From Ophioderma brevispina (taxonomy: Eukaryota; Echinodermata; Ophiuroidea; Amphilepidida; Ophiodermatidae): a stretch of DNA of 64,000 bases. The position numbers were made by a program, and so were the translations under genes. The notes under the pieces are model-generated. The model made no database searches and was not told the origin of the DNA. It saw only the letters and a program-made list of their open reading frames with translations. Shown here in pieces: positions 1 to 9,920 of this stretch. The stretch covers positions 1-64,000 of the forward strand of contig JAMKCH010084877.1 of assembly GCA_023653785.1 (NCBI GenBank), in the 5' to 3' direction. Numbering within the stretch: position 1 is the stretch's first letter; each line of letters starts with the position of its first letter.

Positions 1-695
1 ATCCCAGTGAGATTGTGTGGACCTTAAATAGTACCTAGTGTGGAAGAAATTACATCCCAGGAGAGATTGTTGTGACCTTAAATGTACCAGTGTGGAAATA
101 CAATCCAGTGAGATTGTGTGACCTTAAATAGTACCTAGTGTGAGAAATTACAAGTCCCAGTGGATTGTGTGACATAATGTACATAGTGTGAGGGAAGAAA
201 GAAAAGTACAATCCCAGTGAGATTGTTTGTGACCTTAAATAAGTACCTAGTGTGAGAAATTACAAGTCCCAGTGAGTTGTGTGACCTTAAATAGTACCTA
301 GTGCTGAGAAATTACAATCCCAGTGAGATGTGGGACCGTAATAGTACCTAGTGTGAGAAAATTACAATCCCAGTGAGATTGGTGTGACCTTAAATGTACC
401 TAGTGTTGTGAGAAATTTACATCCCAGTGAGTTGTGTGACCTTAAATAGTACCTAGGTGGAAATTACAATCCTGAGATTGTGTGACCTTAAATGTACTAG
501 TGTGAGGAAATTACAATCCCAGTGAGATTGTTGACCTTATAGTACCTAGTGAAGAAATTACAATCCCAGCTGAGATGGTGTTGACCTTAAATAGTACCTA
601 GTGTGAGAAAATTACATCAGTGAATTTGTGACCTTAATAGTACCTAGTGTGAGAATTACATCCCAGTGAGATCGTGTGACCTTAAATAGTACCTA
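1..695. repeat. 51-bp minisatellite array, left edge truncated
   Basis: About 14 head-to-tail copies of a unit of roughly 51 bp. Each copy carries the blocks ATCCCAGTGAGATTGTGTGA, CCTTAAATAGTACCTAGTG and GAGAAATTACA in that order. The copies differ mainly by one- or two-base deletions and insertions, with few substitutions. The array begins before the window and ends where the sequence changes to TATTTAATATGAACA near 695. No coding potential is apparent. Confidence 0.95.
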
Positions 696-1101
696 TTTAA
701 TATGAACATAAAAAAATGATGAGTATGAAATTTAAATAATGCTTGTGTCTTTGCGGTTCTTATGCATCTTGCATTTATATATCAGATCTCGCCTCGGACT
801 TCTTAATTGGTGCAAGGTCAGTTTTTAAAATAAGTGTGACGTTCTTGTTACCATATATGGATGAGTAAACATAGATGAAAAGTTTGTATTGACAAAATTT
901 ATATTAACGACTGTAATTATGAGTAACTCAGTCAAGGCAAGCCTGAATAATTGAGATTGCTTCCTTGTTTTCTGTAAGTATTACCATGTGTTGTAATATC
1001 ATAAGCGCCTGCTTGGAAACCAAATATAGATTTATCACATAGGTGGAGGAAGTAGGCAAACTTCTTATTCAGTGTAGTATGCAAATGTGAAATATCGTAT
1101 A
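696..1101. other. Unannotated AT-rich stretch
   Basis: I see no gene, RNA or repeat structure between the minisatellite and the TIR element that starts at 1102. Confidence 0.5.
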
Positions 1102-1399
1102 GCTGACTCGGAGATTTCCCTTGGCTGAGGGCGCCACTCGATTTTCAACAAGTGGTGTTTCTTGCATATACATAGGTCGTCCATATACTATCACTGTGTG
1201 AAATAAACTAAGCCAATCGAAGAATCCTCATATGGAAAATACAACTTGTATAAAATTCCAGATCCGAATTTGTATACACGGTACTACCGCACTTTTATAA
1301 TGTGCATTAAAAAACCAATTAATCTCTAAACTTTGGAATGAAGCATTTAGTGATATCTTAGTGATAGGCTAGATGATACTTCCAAATCTCTGAGTCAGC
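1102..1399. mobile_element. Small TIR element (MITE), GCTGACTC family, copy A
   Basis: The left end GCTGACTCGGAGATTT is matched at the right end by AAATCTCTGAGTCAGC, giving 16-bp terminal inverted repeats with one mismatch. The interior is non-coding and about 270 bp long. The left interior (GGCGCCACTCGATT, then AAATCGAA-type sequence) is shared with a diverged copy at 17,048. Lone right ends of the family (CTCTGAGTCAG followed by CTTTAA) lie near 20,410, 25,065 and 42,435. It is a non-autonomous DNA transposon by structure; the superfamily is not determined. Confidence 0.75.
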
Positions 1400-3387
1400 A
1401 TTTTATAAGTTGATGCCTATCTATTCTGAGGGACAATATTAGTGCATTGTTGTGGATAAGTTAAGCATGTGGGTGTATATTGTTACGTTTAGTATGCAAA
1501 TGTGAACTCTCATTTAGTTGATGTCTTATGTAATATAGATGGATATTAGTGCTTTTGTCGTCACGTGTTCACACGTGTGTGTTTAAGGTTAATGCAGTAC
1601 AAGCCAGTAGTGGGTTAGTTCATTTTTACATTGGAAGGAATTCCTTTTTGCCTTGTAAACTATACACTGAAAAACAAAATGTTTTCCAGTGATTAAGGCT
1701 ACAACAACTAAATCAAAGGTTAATAAAGGATAGGATTTTTTGTTTTGCCTATCTATGGAATCAACAACCACTAAATAAACGCGCCATAACTTTTGTACAA
1801 AATACCTCTCACCAAACGTCAATTTCCCGGCTATAAAGCGACTGGTTATTTCAACACTGGATTGGGAATATTAGGACCATACCTCTAAAACAAAAAGAAA
1901 AAGTTATATGAAGAATGCTGAATTTTTGAGCTACAGAGCTTCGAAGATTTGCATGTTTTCAAAACGTTCCCAGCCTAGTTGAATGTTACTAAAATTAAAT
2001 TGCAGTATTTCCCCAAACCGCAAGAAATTATTCAAAATGGCACAGACAAAATCTTAAAACCATCCAAATGGTTTGTTACTAATCCACACATTAGGATTAA
2101 TTTCAATTTCCATTTAAAGACACAACTATCAACATTGCGACTCTTCATTTTAGGCAAGGGCCATATTTTCGGATTCGGACGTCAACACTGTTTCGGCACT
2201 GACAACGTCTGCTACACCTAGTTTATTTGTGTGTGGATTCCTAATATTGGATGAGCAGTCCCAATATTTTTAACGTAGTATTCACTGCCTCAAATATTGA
2301 CTGGCTGTCCAATGGTGGACAACAATATAGCAAAACAACCAAACTTTTTTTTTTTATTCCAAAAAGTGGATAATGTTTGGTATAAACATATACTCTATCA
2401 TACTACCAAAATACCTAGGCAGCATCTTGGGGCTGTACTTCCCTTTTATACTTTACAGCTGTGTATGCATGCGCAGTCAAATTTATGTCATCAAGTCAAA
2501 CCCCAAAATCACAATGACAGAAATTAGACTGGCCGCAGCAATGATAACAGCCAAAAATCCCAACACCTTTTGGCTGTTAATTTTCAAGAGGTGTTCTCCA
2601 ATGTTTGTTCCTTTTATATTTCTCTACATTTCTGTAAGATTAATTTCTGTGAAAAGATACTTTGGTACTGTTGTTTCAACCACTCACCTAACGAACAAAT
2701 CATTTCAGAAAGAAGTTTTTGTAAATTCAAATTATCTCGTTGCCACATATATCATGTTCACTACCTCATATTTACGCAGTGGAGTGCTATTTTGAGGTCA
2801 AATCTGTGGGAAGTACACGTTTTCAGTGCCACAGTAACCATCTTCTTCCTCTGCACTCAACAAATGTCAGTTGTTATGCAGTCCTAGATTTTCTTTGTGT
2901 TTGAGCAAGGGTGTTTTTGAATCAATCCATGATTTCCTAGCAATGGTGCCTATACTGTACTGTACTAAATGCATGTCAGTACTATGGAAAAAAGTGTTCC
3001 AAAAGTTTAAGAACCGACAAGATACATGTATTTCAGAATCATGCTAAAAATTCCGCTCAAGTACTAACGCTTTGTGGCTAAAATTATCGTTAAGTCAGGA
3101 TTTTATGTGTTAAAGATAGGAGATTTTTGTGGGATCACAATGACCACTATTGAAGGGGAAGTTTCTCAACTGTGGCAGTGGTGGGATTGACTCAAACAAC
3201 CCTCTGGTTAAATTGAGTAAGATATTTACTGTAAGCAAGGTGGGGAATGAACCTGCCACAGGGATTGGGGTGCCTACGCTGATCTTCCTTTTTTTGCTTA
3301 AAGAGGTGTCAGGTGAAAGAGATTTCACATAACAGGTGTCCACTTAAAAATGAAAATTATGATTTTTGTACAATTGTAAAGCTTTAT
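1400..3387. other. No clear gene; weak candidate exon inside
   Basis: About 2 kb without a recognisable gene or repeat. Open frames of 76 to 140 codons occur on the plus strand (for example 2373-2795) but overlap in different frames and show no recognisable domain. On the minus strand, one short hydrophobic frame with plausible splice signals is listed separately. Confidence 0.4.
2483..2617 (-). CDS. Candidate terminal exon encoding a C-terminal membrane segment
   Basis: On the minus strand, a short frame reads INSQKVLGFLAVIIAAASL and continues ISVIVILGFDLMT before a stop at 2483-2485. This is one clean hydrophobic helix close to the C-terminus, as in tail-anchored or dispanin/CD225-type proteins. 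An acceptor-like CTTACAG lies just upstream, but an in-frame TAG lies between it and the helix, so a frameshift or a different splice is needed. Further upstream a possible small exon at about 2768-2806 follows CTTCCCACAG and reads FDLKIALHCVNMR. The CD225 comparison is my impression of the residue pattern and rests on no search. Confidence 0.2.
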   Translation of the reverse strand: MKGTNIGEHLLKINSQKVLGFLAVIIAAASLISVIVILGFDLMT

Positions 3388-3437
3388 TGTGGGCCGCCAG
3401 CTATGCTGGAGGACCACTTAGCAATCCGTTGTGGTGC

Positions 3438-3589
3438 AAGGGGCGGGCGGATCTAGGGATGGGGGCGTGCCCTGCCCTCCTGGTAATCTACAAAATCGTT
3501 GCAAAATTAGCCCATTTTGGACAAGTGTTAGCTTTTCACGATCAGCCCCCAGTAATTTTTGACAATTTTCAAATCCTGGATCATGCCCC
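3438..3589. mobile_element. Small G-rich TIR element nested in the repeat
   Basis: Ends AGGGGCGGGCGGATC and GATCATGCCCCT are imperfect inverted repeats. The flanks TGGTGCA and TGGTGCG look like a short target-site duplication. Removing the segment joins AACGG-type sequence to the GTGTGCATG microsatellite, as in the uninterrupted copy near 27,780. It therefore inserted after the host repeat. Confidence 0.55.
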
Positions 3590-3999
3590 TGGTGCGTGTG
3601 CATGTGTTGCATGTGTGCTGTGTCACCAAAATGTTAAGTTTTGTAAAAAGGCCCCCCCCCACCCTCCAATTAAAATCTTAAAACGCTTTAAAATGTAAGC
3701 AATTTCATTGGTTGATGCCCGGGTTCACATCGATTAATTTGAACCCAAGGTAAGTACACGCTGTGTATTGAAGTTATTTTTAGGTTGAAGCTCTCTCCGC
3801 CGCGTCATACCGGGAACCATCCGCGTTTTTGCTACTTTCGCGCGCCTGCCAACGTTGTTCTCGTTTTTTTACGTCGCGGGTTGTTTCGATTGTTGTCACT
3901 TGGGTGACAGTCCTTTCTTGTTAAGCCGTAAAGCATCAAGAAATTGGGTTAAAGATGACCTTAAAAAGATATCCTGTTCATGAGAATAAAGTATGATTT

Positions 4000-4148
4000 G
4001 GAACCGGTACTCTCTTTACGACGATTGAACCCGGCGACAAAAACAACCAATTATTATTTGCGTGGAGGACGAGGGCCAGAGGCCGAGTTCTTCACTTAAA
4101 ATAATGGTATCGCCTGTGTTCATTCGTCGTAAAGATAGTACTGGTTCC
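4000..4148. mobile_element. Fold-back MITE, 149 bp
   Basis: The left arm GGAACCGGTACTCTCTTTAC plus GACGATTGAAC is matched in inverted orientation by the right arm GTTCATTCGTCGTAAAG plus ATAGTACTGGTTCC. Almost the whole element can fold into one hairpin with a GC-rich loop near 4070. It is non-coding and lies inside the GTGGGCCGCC repeat. Confidence 0.8.
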
Positions 4149-4443
4149 CAAAAATCAACCTTTATTCTCTAAGTTGAAGTTCAAATTGGAACCAAACTTT
4201 CCTGTCATAGGTGCCCTGGGATCCCCTCAAATGCTTTTATGAGGTCAAAATGTAAAATTGGACCTCCATTGAAAAGTTGAAGTTCAATGAACCAAGCTTC
4301 TGTCATAGGTGCACCATGGAATCCCTCATATGTTGATGAGGTCAAAGGTCAAGTGCAAGGTCCACAGGTACCATGGAGCGGCCCACAGCTTATATTCTTT
4401 GAGGGAGCGCGAAAAGCCCCGAGAACACGAATTCTAGTTAAAA

Positions 4444-4637
4444 ATGTCCCCCATGTGAAAGGATTAACCTGAAAAATATTTCATTGTATAAAATTGATAT
4501 GGTGAAATTTCTAATTTTCGTATAGGACAATACTCAAAAATTCAGCCTATGTTTATATTGAAATTAAGCAAATCAAAATCGCCTTTGGTTTTCACTTTCA
4601 AGGCCTTTCTGTAACCAAAGAAATCCATATAATCAAA
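4444..4637. mobile_element. Partial copy of the AGGTGCAAC TTAA-family element
   Basis: The segment with ATGTGAAAGGATTAA, AATTCAGCCTATGTT and AAGCAAATCAAAATC matches the interior of the elements at 9,648 and 37,694. The terminal inverted repeats are missing, so this is a truncated copy. Confidence 0.65.
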
Positions 4638-4645
4638 TACATATG

Positions 4646-4854
4646 GCAGTGGCATAACAGGTGGGGGGGGGCATGTTCCCACCCTGACGACTTGGCCGGG
4701 AAAAAAATTAGCAAAAATCATGCTAAAAATCAGCCCGTTTTTTTAGCCCTCTGGCTGACCGGGAAAAATTTGGCCTTTTGACCCCCCTGAGAATGGAAAT
4801 TTCCCAAGACTGGGAAATTTGCCCCTCAGAAACGGGTAGGCCCAAACGCCACTG
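4646..4854. mobile_element. hAT-like MITE with 8-bp target duplication
   Basis: The element begins (G)CAGTGGCATAACAGG and ends CGCCACTG, so CAGTGGC/GCCACTG form the inverted ends. It is flanked on both sides by TACATATG (4638-4645 and 4855-4862), an exact 8-bp duplication as expected for hAT transposition. It is non-coding, with long G and C runs. Confidence 0.8.
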
Positions 4855-4862
4855 TACATATG

Positions 4863-5478
4863 ACACAAAATTGAGGAAATGCCACAAAATCTACTCATTT
4901 CACCTTAACTCTCGACTCGTGCTGGGCAATTGTGTAATATTATACACAAATTTCAGTGACATTTGAGATGGTTTGCCAAATATTTGCAGGTCATTTGGGC
5001 CACCAAACAAAAACAGACTAGGGCTTGTTTGGACTCATTTCAATGCATTTTTAGGCTGATTTTGAATATGCCCATGAAAATAAATAAATTTGAAACTGTT
5101 TTAAAAAAAAATAACCAATTGACAAAAATTAAAATGTGTGTTTGTGTGGAGTGCACTTAACATCCACATGCTAAGAGTTATTGTGGATATTACTAAGGTT
5201 ACAATTTTTGAAGTCACCCTACAATAGTACAAGAGCAATTTAGATGTGGTGACATAAGTGTCCTTTTAATCCAGTGGGTACTATCACCTACGATACAATC
5301 TGATTGGCTCATTACAGGACACAACATAAGTTAGCCCTTTGAGTAACCAATCAAAATAGTGCTTCTATATCTCCATATAAACCACACAATTCTTACAAGA
5401 TCTCTAATTTGTTCATTGCATGATATTATCTTACAGACCAATCAAAATAGTGCTTAGATGCCAATAGGCAAGTAGTGC
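4863..5478. other. No gene recognised; short direct repeat
   Basis: The block CCAATCAAAATAGTGCTT occurs twice, near 5347 and 5438, about 91 bp apart. It contains a CCAAT-like core, but nothing else suggests a promoter. No coding sequence is supported. Confidence 0.4.
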
Positions 5479-5482
5479 TTAA

Positions 5483-5841
5483 AGTGACAGGAGGAGATTT
5501 TTTTAGGATACAAATTTCTCTCAAATTTCACTGGATCGGTTGTAGACCACCTACCGAGAACGTTTCTAAGGTTTATTGGACAAACAGGTGCAAAAGAAAA
5601 CCATAAACCTTGTTTTGAACTTGCCTGCTATCGTAATCGTTCCCCATAGAAAACCATGCTTTGACTTTCTGTCGTGCACGACAGAAAGAACTAAATCATC
5701 ATCTTATTACATAAAGATGGCGTATTCGGCTTATTCACTTCAGGTGTGATCTAATACATTGGTAAGCATTCCAAATATGTAAAAAACCGGGGTTCGAGAA
5801 AAATTGGGGGCGCTTCTTTCTGGAAATCTCCTCATGTCTCT
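5483..5841 (+). mobile_element. TTAA-flanked MITE (GACAGGAGGAG family), copy 1
   Basis: The left end AGTGACAGGAGGAGATTT and the right end AAATCTCCTCATGTCTCT are inverted repeats flanked by TTAA on both sides (5479-5482 and 5842-5845), the target preference of piggyBac-type elements. A perfect 24-bp palindrome (half-site CTTTCTGTCGTG) lies near the middle at about 5667-5690. Other copies are at 26,428 (partial, minus), 38,754 (minus), 41,670 (minus) and 49,021 (plus). Confidence 0.85.
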
Positions 5842-5845
5842 TTAA

Positions 5846-6263
5846 GGGACTAAGTGAGAACAGGTTTCATTAGCTAAAAGTATAAAAGAATACTGTATTT
5901 TGACAATATGTTAGCTAATGCCAATGTTTAATAATTTTATCACTAAAAAATGTCCATTAATTTAGAATGATTTACTTGTGTAATGGGACTGTTGTAAAAT
6001 TTGATAGTCATGTCATAGATATTATGATTACTGTGCCTGTTTTTAAATGTACTAAGTTTTATTGAGGTTTAGAGATATAATGGATATTTTTTATATATTT
6101 TGAGAAAGGCAGAAACAATGTTTCTATTTTGTCAGTGTCCAGTCAAAATTCAAATCATGATTTTTTTTTACTAAGATTTCAGACTCTGTCACAAAAGAGA
6201 TAGCATTTTGTTAAGTGATTTTTGTAATTTTTAAAAATTGTTTTGATTAAAATGAAATATTTA
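5846..6263. other. Unannotated AT-rich stretch
   Basis: No gene, RNA or repeat recognised. Confidence 0.5.
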
Positions 6264-6772
6264 GGCCCGTATTCCAGAAACTTGTTTAGTTAAACGCAAT
6301 TTAGCTTAAAATCGTTGTAATTTAAAATTTCGTTTCAGCAAAACGTGTTTAAATATTTTAACCATTTAAACTTTAAACACAAGTAACATCATTGTTATTT
6401 AAAGACGCTAACTCGAGTGTATAAAAGGCCCTATTGTGTTTTAATGGTTGAGCGCACAAAGTGTATCATGGCTTTCCGTAGCGTTTAAGGCGCTGCACGA
6501 ACTGGGCGAGAATGATATGCACCATTGCTGTTGTCAACTGCACAGTGCAATCATCTGTTATGAGCCGTGCACTTGACGAAAACACGCACTAAAACACTTC
6601 TTAAACTAGCCCCGTACCTAGTTTAAATTTCGACACATTCTGGCGAAGTTAAAATTACGTTTAACTTTAAACTCCTTTCTGGAATTGTGTTTACTTAACC
6701 GATACGTTTATCTCACATTTAAACGTTTGCTTAGCTTAAAATCGGCGGCTAACACACCTTTTGGATACGGGC
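6264..6772. mobile_element. Non-autonomous TIR element, about 509 bp
   Basis: The left end GCCCGTATTCCAGAAACTT is matched by the right end CCTTTTGGATACGGGC in inverted orientation. Subterminal sequence is rich in GTTTAA and TTAAAC motifs on both sides (for example TTAGCTTAAAATCG near each end). No transposase frame is present. Superfamily not determined. Confidence 0.7.
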
Positions 6773-8377
6773 ATTAGTGTCTTAGTGCTATTGGATGACG
6801 GAGAGTGAAGTGTTAATTATAGAGGTGTATATCTGTATTTTAAAAGATATTAACTGCATGTCAGAAATTTATAGAAATTGATAAGAAATCTATATATGAT
6901 GAGAAATTTATATAATCAATAGCCATATAGTCTTTACTTGGGTTGAATGTGCATTACTGTTCTATATTATTACTGTGAATCGAACGCTAATAAAAGCAGC
7001 TGTTACCGCAAACCTTTGCATTGCGAGAGCATATTTATTTTAAGGCTAACTCAGATGTCCTGAGATTCCCCTCAATTTTCCAACAACAATCATTCCTTTT
7101 TACGCACATCTATACTCGATTCGCATTGATAAAGACGTTTGTCCCCCTGGAGTTTGGGACCTATTCCAATAAGTCTGAGAGGGGCGCGACCGGGAAAAAT
7201 GAAATAATTCAATGCATGTGGCCCCCGAATTATCTTGGAGGATAACCAAACTCAACTGCCACTAAATACAATTTCATTCATGTATGGAATCGCACTATTT
7301 TTGTATTCCAGGCCTTAACATTGCTCACAAACATGATTAACAGAAGTCCTTGCCCCTCATTGAATTTTCACCTCGCAAATAGTACGGGGTCACCACATAT
7401 CAGATAATCGCGTATTTATCAAATATGTGAAATAAGCTAGCACAACGTTATTTCTTTCATATGAAACATCTGTTTTTGTTAAATTAAATTCATATCTTAA
7501 GTTTCGTATACACATGGCTATGGTACTCTTACCATGTTTAGACTATACATCAAGGTTTGCAATATCGAAACGAAGAAATTGGATTCATCTCAGACTTTTA
7601 AATTGAGCATTTTAGTTGACTTTTTTTTAATTAATACACAGTAAAATTATATTTCAAAATATCTGAGTATGCCTTTAATTTTGCTTGTTAGTGTAATTAG
7701 TGAAAACCTAACAAAAAAAACAATGGAGTAATGGGTTCTATTCGACATTCTTAATTGAATTTTAAAGGATATTTTGGTGAACATATAGTGAAGTAGGAAT
7801 ACTGAAGTATGAAATATATTGTGTGTAATCAATGCCCCAAGGATGCGAAAGTTTTTAAAAAGGGGACATTTATTATTATAGTTCATTAAGTTATTTGCCG
7901 TTGCAAACTATAATCGGCACCATTTGGGAATACCACGCTGCTCCATGGAGAAAAAAGATGGGCTATCTACACGAGGCACCAGATCCACATCAATGTGGTA
8001 CTTCGAAAATCCAGGTCTATGTGGACGTGCATTGGACTGCCTACACGATGCACATTGTCATGCTGTTACAGTGTGAGTGTCACAGCATTTAAAAACATAT
8101 CTCATAAGTGCATGACATTTGTATGCAGCATGTGACAGAAGTGCATTTTAAGCTTAGCATTGCGAGACGCATTAGTAACCGGACTAGAAGCGCGTTCCTT
8201 TTCTGCACTCCCCACTCTGTACAGTAACACGATACACCCATGTACACATAATGCAGGGCCATGGAAGTACTACATTGATTTGCATTAAAACAGATCTGAT
8301 GCCTCGTGCAGATAGCTCCAATATGGATCTTTAATTGAACAAGCTCAATCATTAAAAATGGCTGCATCACAACCGTA
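6773..8377. other. No gene recognised
   Basis: The frames at 7021-7245, 7647-7886 and 7895-8092 are short, without recognisable domains or splice context. Part of the 8089-8469 frame is read-through of the element starting at 8378. Confidence 0.45.
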
Positions 8378-8597
8378 TGTGATGCGATCTGGGAAAACCT
8401 GCCACATGGTGAGTTTTTACTATCACTGCAGAGTTTGAAATATTTACTTCTTTCTTCTTTGATACACACATCAAAAGTTACGTCTTATACACTCTGACAA
8501 AAAATAAAGTACAATATAACAGATTTTAAGCGATTTGCTTTATTTTTTCAAAACTGTCCTGTGCGACATGTGACAGGTTTTCCCAGATCACATCACA
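8378..8597 (+). mobile_element. TA-flanked MITE (TGTGATGC family), copy 1
   Basis: The ends TGTGATGCGATCTGGGAAAA and CAGATCACATCACA are inverted repeats flanked by TA dinucleotides (8376-8377 and 8598-8599). The interior (ACTATCACTGCAGAGTTTG, TTCTTCTTTGATACACA, AAAATAAAGTACAA) is shared with the copy at 28,803-29,053. TA duplication fits the Tc1/mariner group. Confidence 0.85.
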
Positions 8598-8959
8598 TAT
8601 GAAAATGACATACTGGCATGCTAAAATGGTGTATTTAACACACATATATAAAAAGCTGTAATTTCTTTGACAAACTCAATTAGCTCATTGATCACACAGC
8701 TGTTTGGAGGTCTCATTTATTATGACAAAAAACAGAATAAAACAAAAAATATAAATGACACTTTTGACAGCTGGTTTAGATTATTTACACAACTAATTAC
8801 ATCCTTAAAATTTAGTCAACTAACTACATCCTTAAAATTTCAAAACTAAATATAATTGTATATGTAAATATACCGTTCTGATGCTATCCACAAGGAAAGC
8901 GATAGACACCTTTCAGACCTAACACCTATAGATGATATCTACCGCTCCTCTGCTAACCC
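8598..8959. other. No gene recognised
   Basis: A 19-bp direct duplication (ACATCCTTAAAATTT core) occurs near 8800-8840. Nothing else stands out. Confidence 0.4.
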
Positions 8960-9030
8960 TGGCTCGTTAGCTCATTTGGTAAGAGCTCCATCAATAGTAA
9001 TATGGAGGTTGTCGGTTCGAGTCCGGCCAA
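8960..9030 (+). other. Degenerate tRNA-like sequence (tRNA pseudogene or SINE head)
   Basis: TTAGCTCATTTGGTAAGAGC forms a D-arm with a box-A match, and GGTTCGAGTCC with its flanks forms a perfect 5-bp T-arm and box-B match. The anticodon stem TCCAT/ATGGA closes a 10-nt loop instead of 7, and no acceptor stem pairs. It cannot be a normal tRNA. A T9 run at about 9041 would stop RNA polymerase III. The flanking GGCCAAGTGCGCA and TGCGTGCGCTGGCC form an imperfect inverted repeat around that T run. Confidence 0.6.
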
Positions 9031-9643
9031 GTGCGCATGTTTTTTTTTCAACACTTGCGTGCGCTGGCCATCTCCAGGAAAAGATTAATAAATGTTCATA
9101 ACTACATCCTGTGCAAATTTGACAAAATGTCATTGCGGGCAAATATGATTTTTCTTAAAAGTCTAGTTTTACACGTCTTTCTATGGAGAAAGGGTATATA
9201 GAGAGTGCCATAACACACAATTTATAGCCTTTGTAGGCCTATATGGCAAGATGGATTTTTCTGATTTTTGCAGGGATAATAGCTCTTGCATGTTCCTACT
9301 TCTATCAGTTGTCAAAATAGTGTCGCCACTGCTTAATTTGTTCTAAAAATAAGAGACAATTTGCATGGAGCCAAAACAGCTATAATCAAGACCATATTTT
9401 TAAAAATACAACTTGTATTAAATCTTGTTATACCTGGTATGAAATGGAATAAAGTACATTTTATATATTCCAGCTGGTCATTTGCCTGTTACTTGAGATA
9501 ACTTGTCAATAGTCCAGGTGGGGGTCACTCAATATTACTTGGTAAGCATACTTGTCGTAAAAAATGTTGAAAAGTCATTTTTTGACCTTGTGGTGTCAAT
9601 ATCTGTAGAAAAAAAGGGTACTCTTTCATGTTAAGCTTCAACA
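9031..9643. other. No gene recognised
   Basis: Apart from the T run and hairpin noted with the tRNA-like sequence, no structure is evident. Confidence 0.4.
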
Positions 9644-9647
9644 TTAA

Positions 9648-9916
9648 AGGTGCAACAAGAGATTTCAGCCATCAAAAATATCCCCATCTGAAAGGATTAA
9701 GCTGAGAAATGTTTCTTTGGTTTCTAATTTCACATAGGAGCAAATACCAAATTCAGCCTATGTTTTGTATTGAAATATAAGCAAATCAAAAATCACCTTT
9801 TTTCTCTCTTTTTAAGACATTTCTGTAGCAAAATACAAGGTAAGAAATCTATCAAATCTATATGAAATTACCATTATGACACAATATTTGGGTGCCTCAA
9901 AATCCTTGTTTCATCT
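9648..9916 (+). mobile_element. TTAA-flanked MITE (AGGTGCAAC family), copy 1
   Basis: The left end AGGTGCAACAAGAGATTT is matched by the right end AAAATCCTTGTTTCATCT in inverted orientation, with TTAA outside each end (9644-9647 and 9917-9920). The interior ATCTGAAAGGATTAAGC and AATTCAGCCTATGTTTT is shared with copies at 4,444 and 37,694. Target choice suggests a piggyBac-type parent. Confidence 0.8.
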
Positions 9917-9920
9917 TTAA

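Larger units (their letters stand above)
3388..4440 (-). mobile_element. GTGGGCCGCC-ended interspersed repeat, interrupted copy
   Basis: This reads as the reverse complement of the compact copy at 27,403-27,852. It starts GTGGGCCGCCAGCTATGCTG and contains AACGGATTGC-type and CA-rich segments, then CATAGGTGC and GAGGTCAAAGGTCA segments. It ends CGGCCCACAGCTTATATTC followed by GAGAACACGAATTCTAG. Two other elements have inserted inside it: 3438-3589 and 4000-4148. The motif AGGTCAAAGGTCA (4339-4351) is a textbook DR1 nuclear-receptor site. The family is non-coding here; the open frame at 4287-4472 is also seen in the other copy and is simply the repeat read through. Confidence 0.75.

Noticed and set aside
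1..695. CRISPR-like regular repeats (also at 17.65, 27.9, 32.2 and 61.7 kb)
   Set aside because: The arrays are head-to-tail units with no unique spacers, and the surroundings are animal DNA with no cas genes.
2373..2795. 140-codon plus-strand frame as a gene
   Set aside because: Low-complexity hydrophobic content, overlapped by another frame at 2570-2887, with no domain or splice context; the minus strand looks slightly more exon-like.
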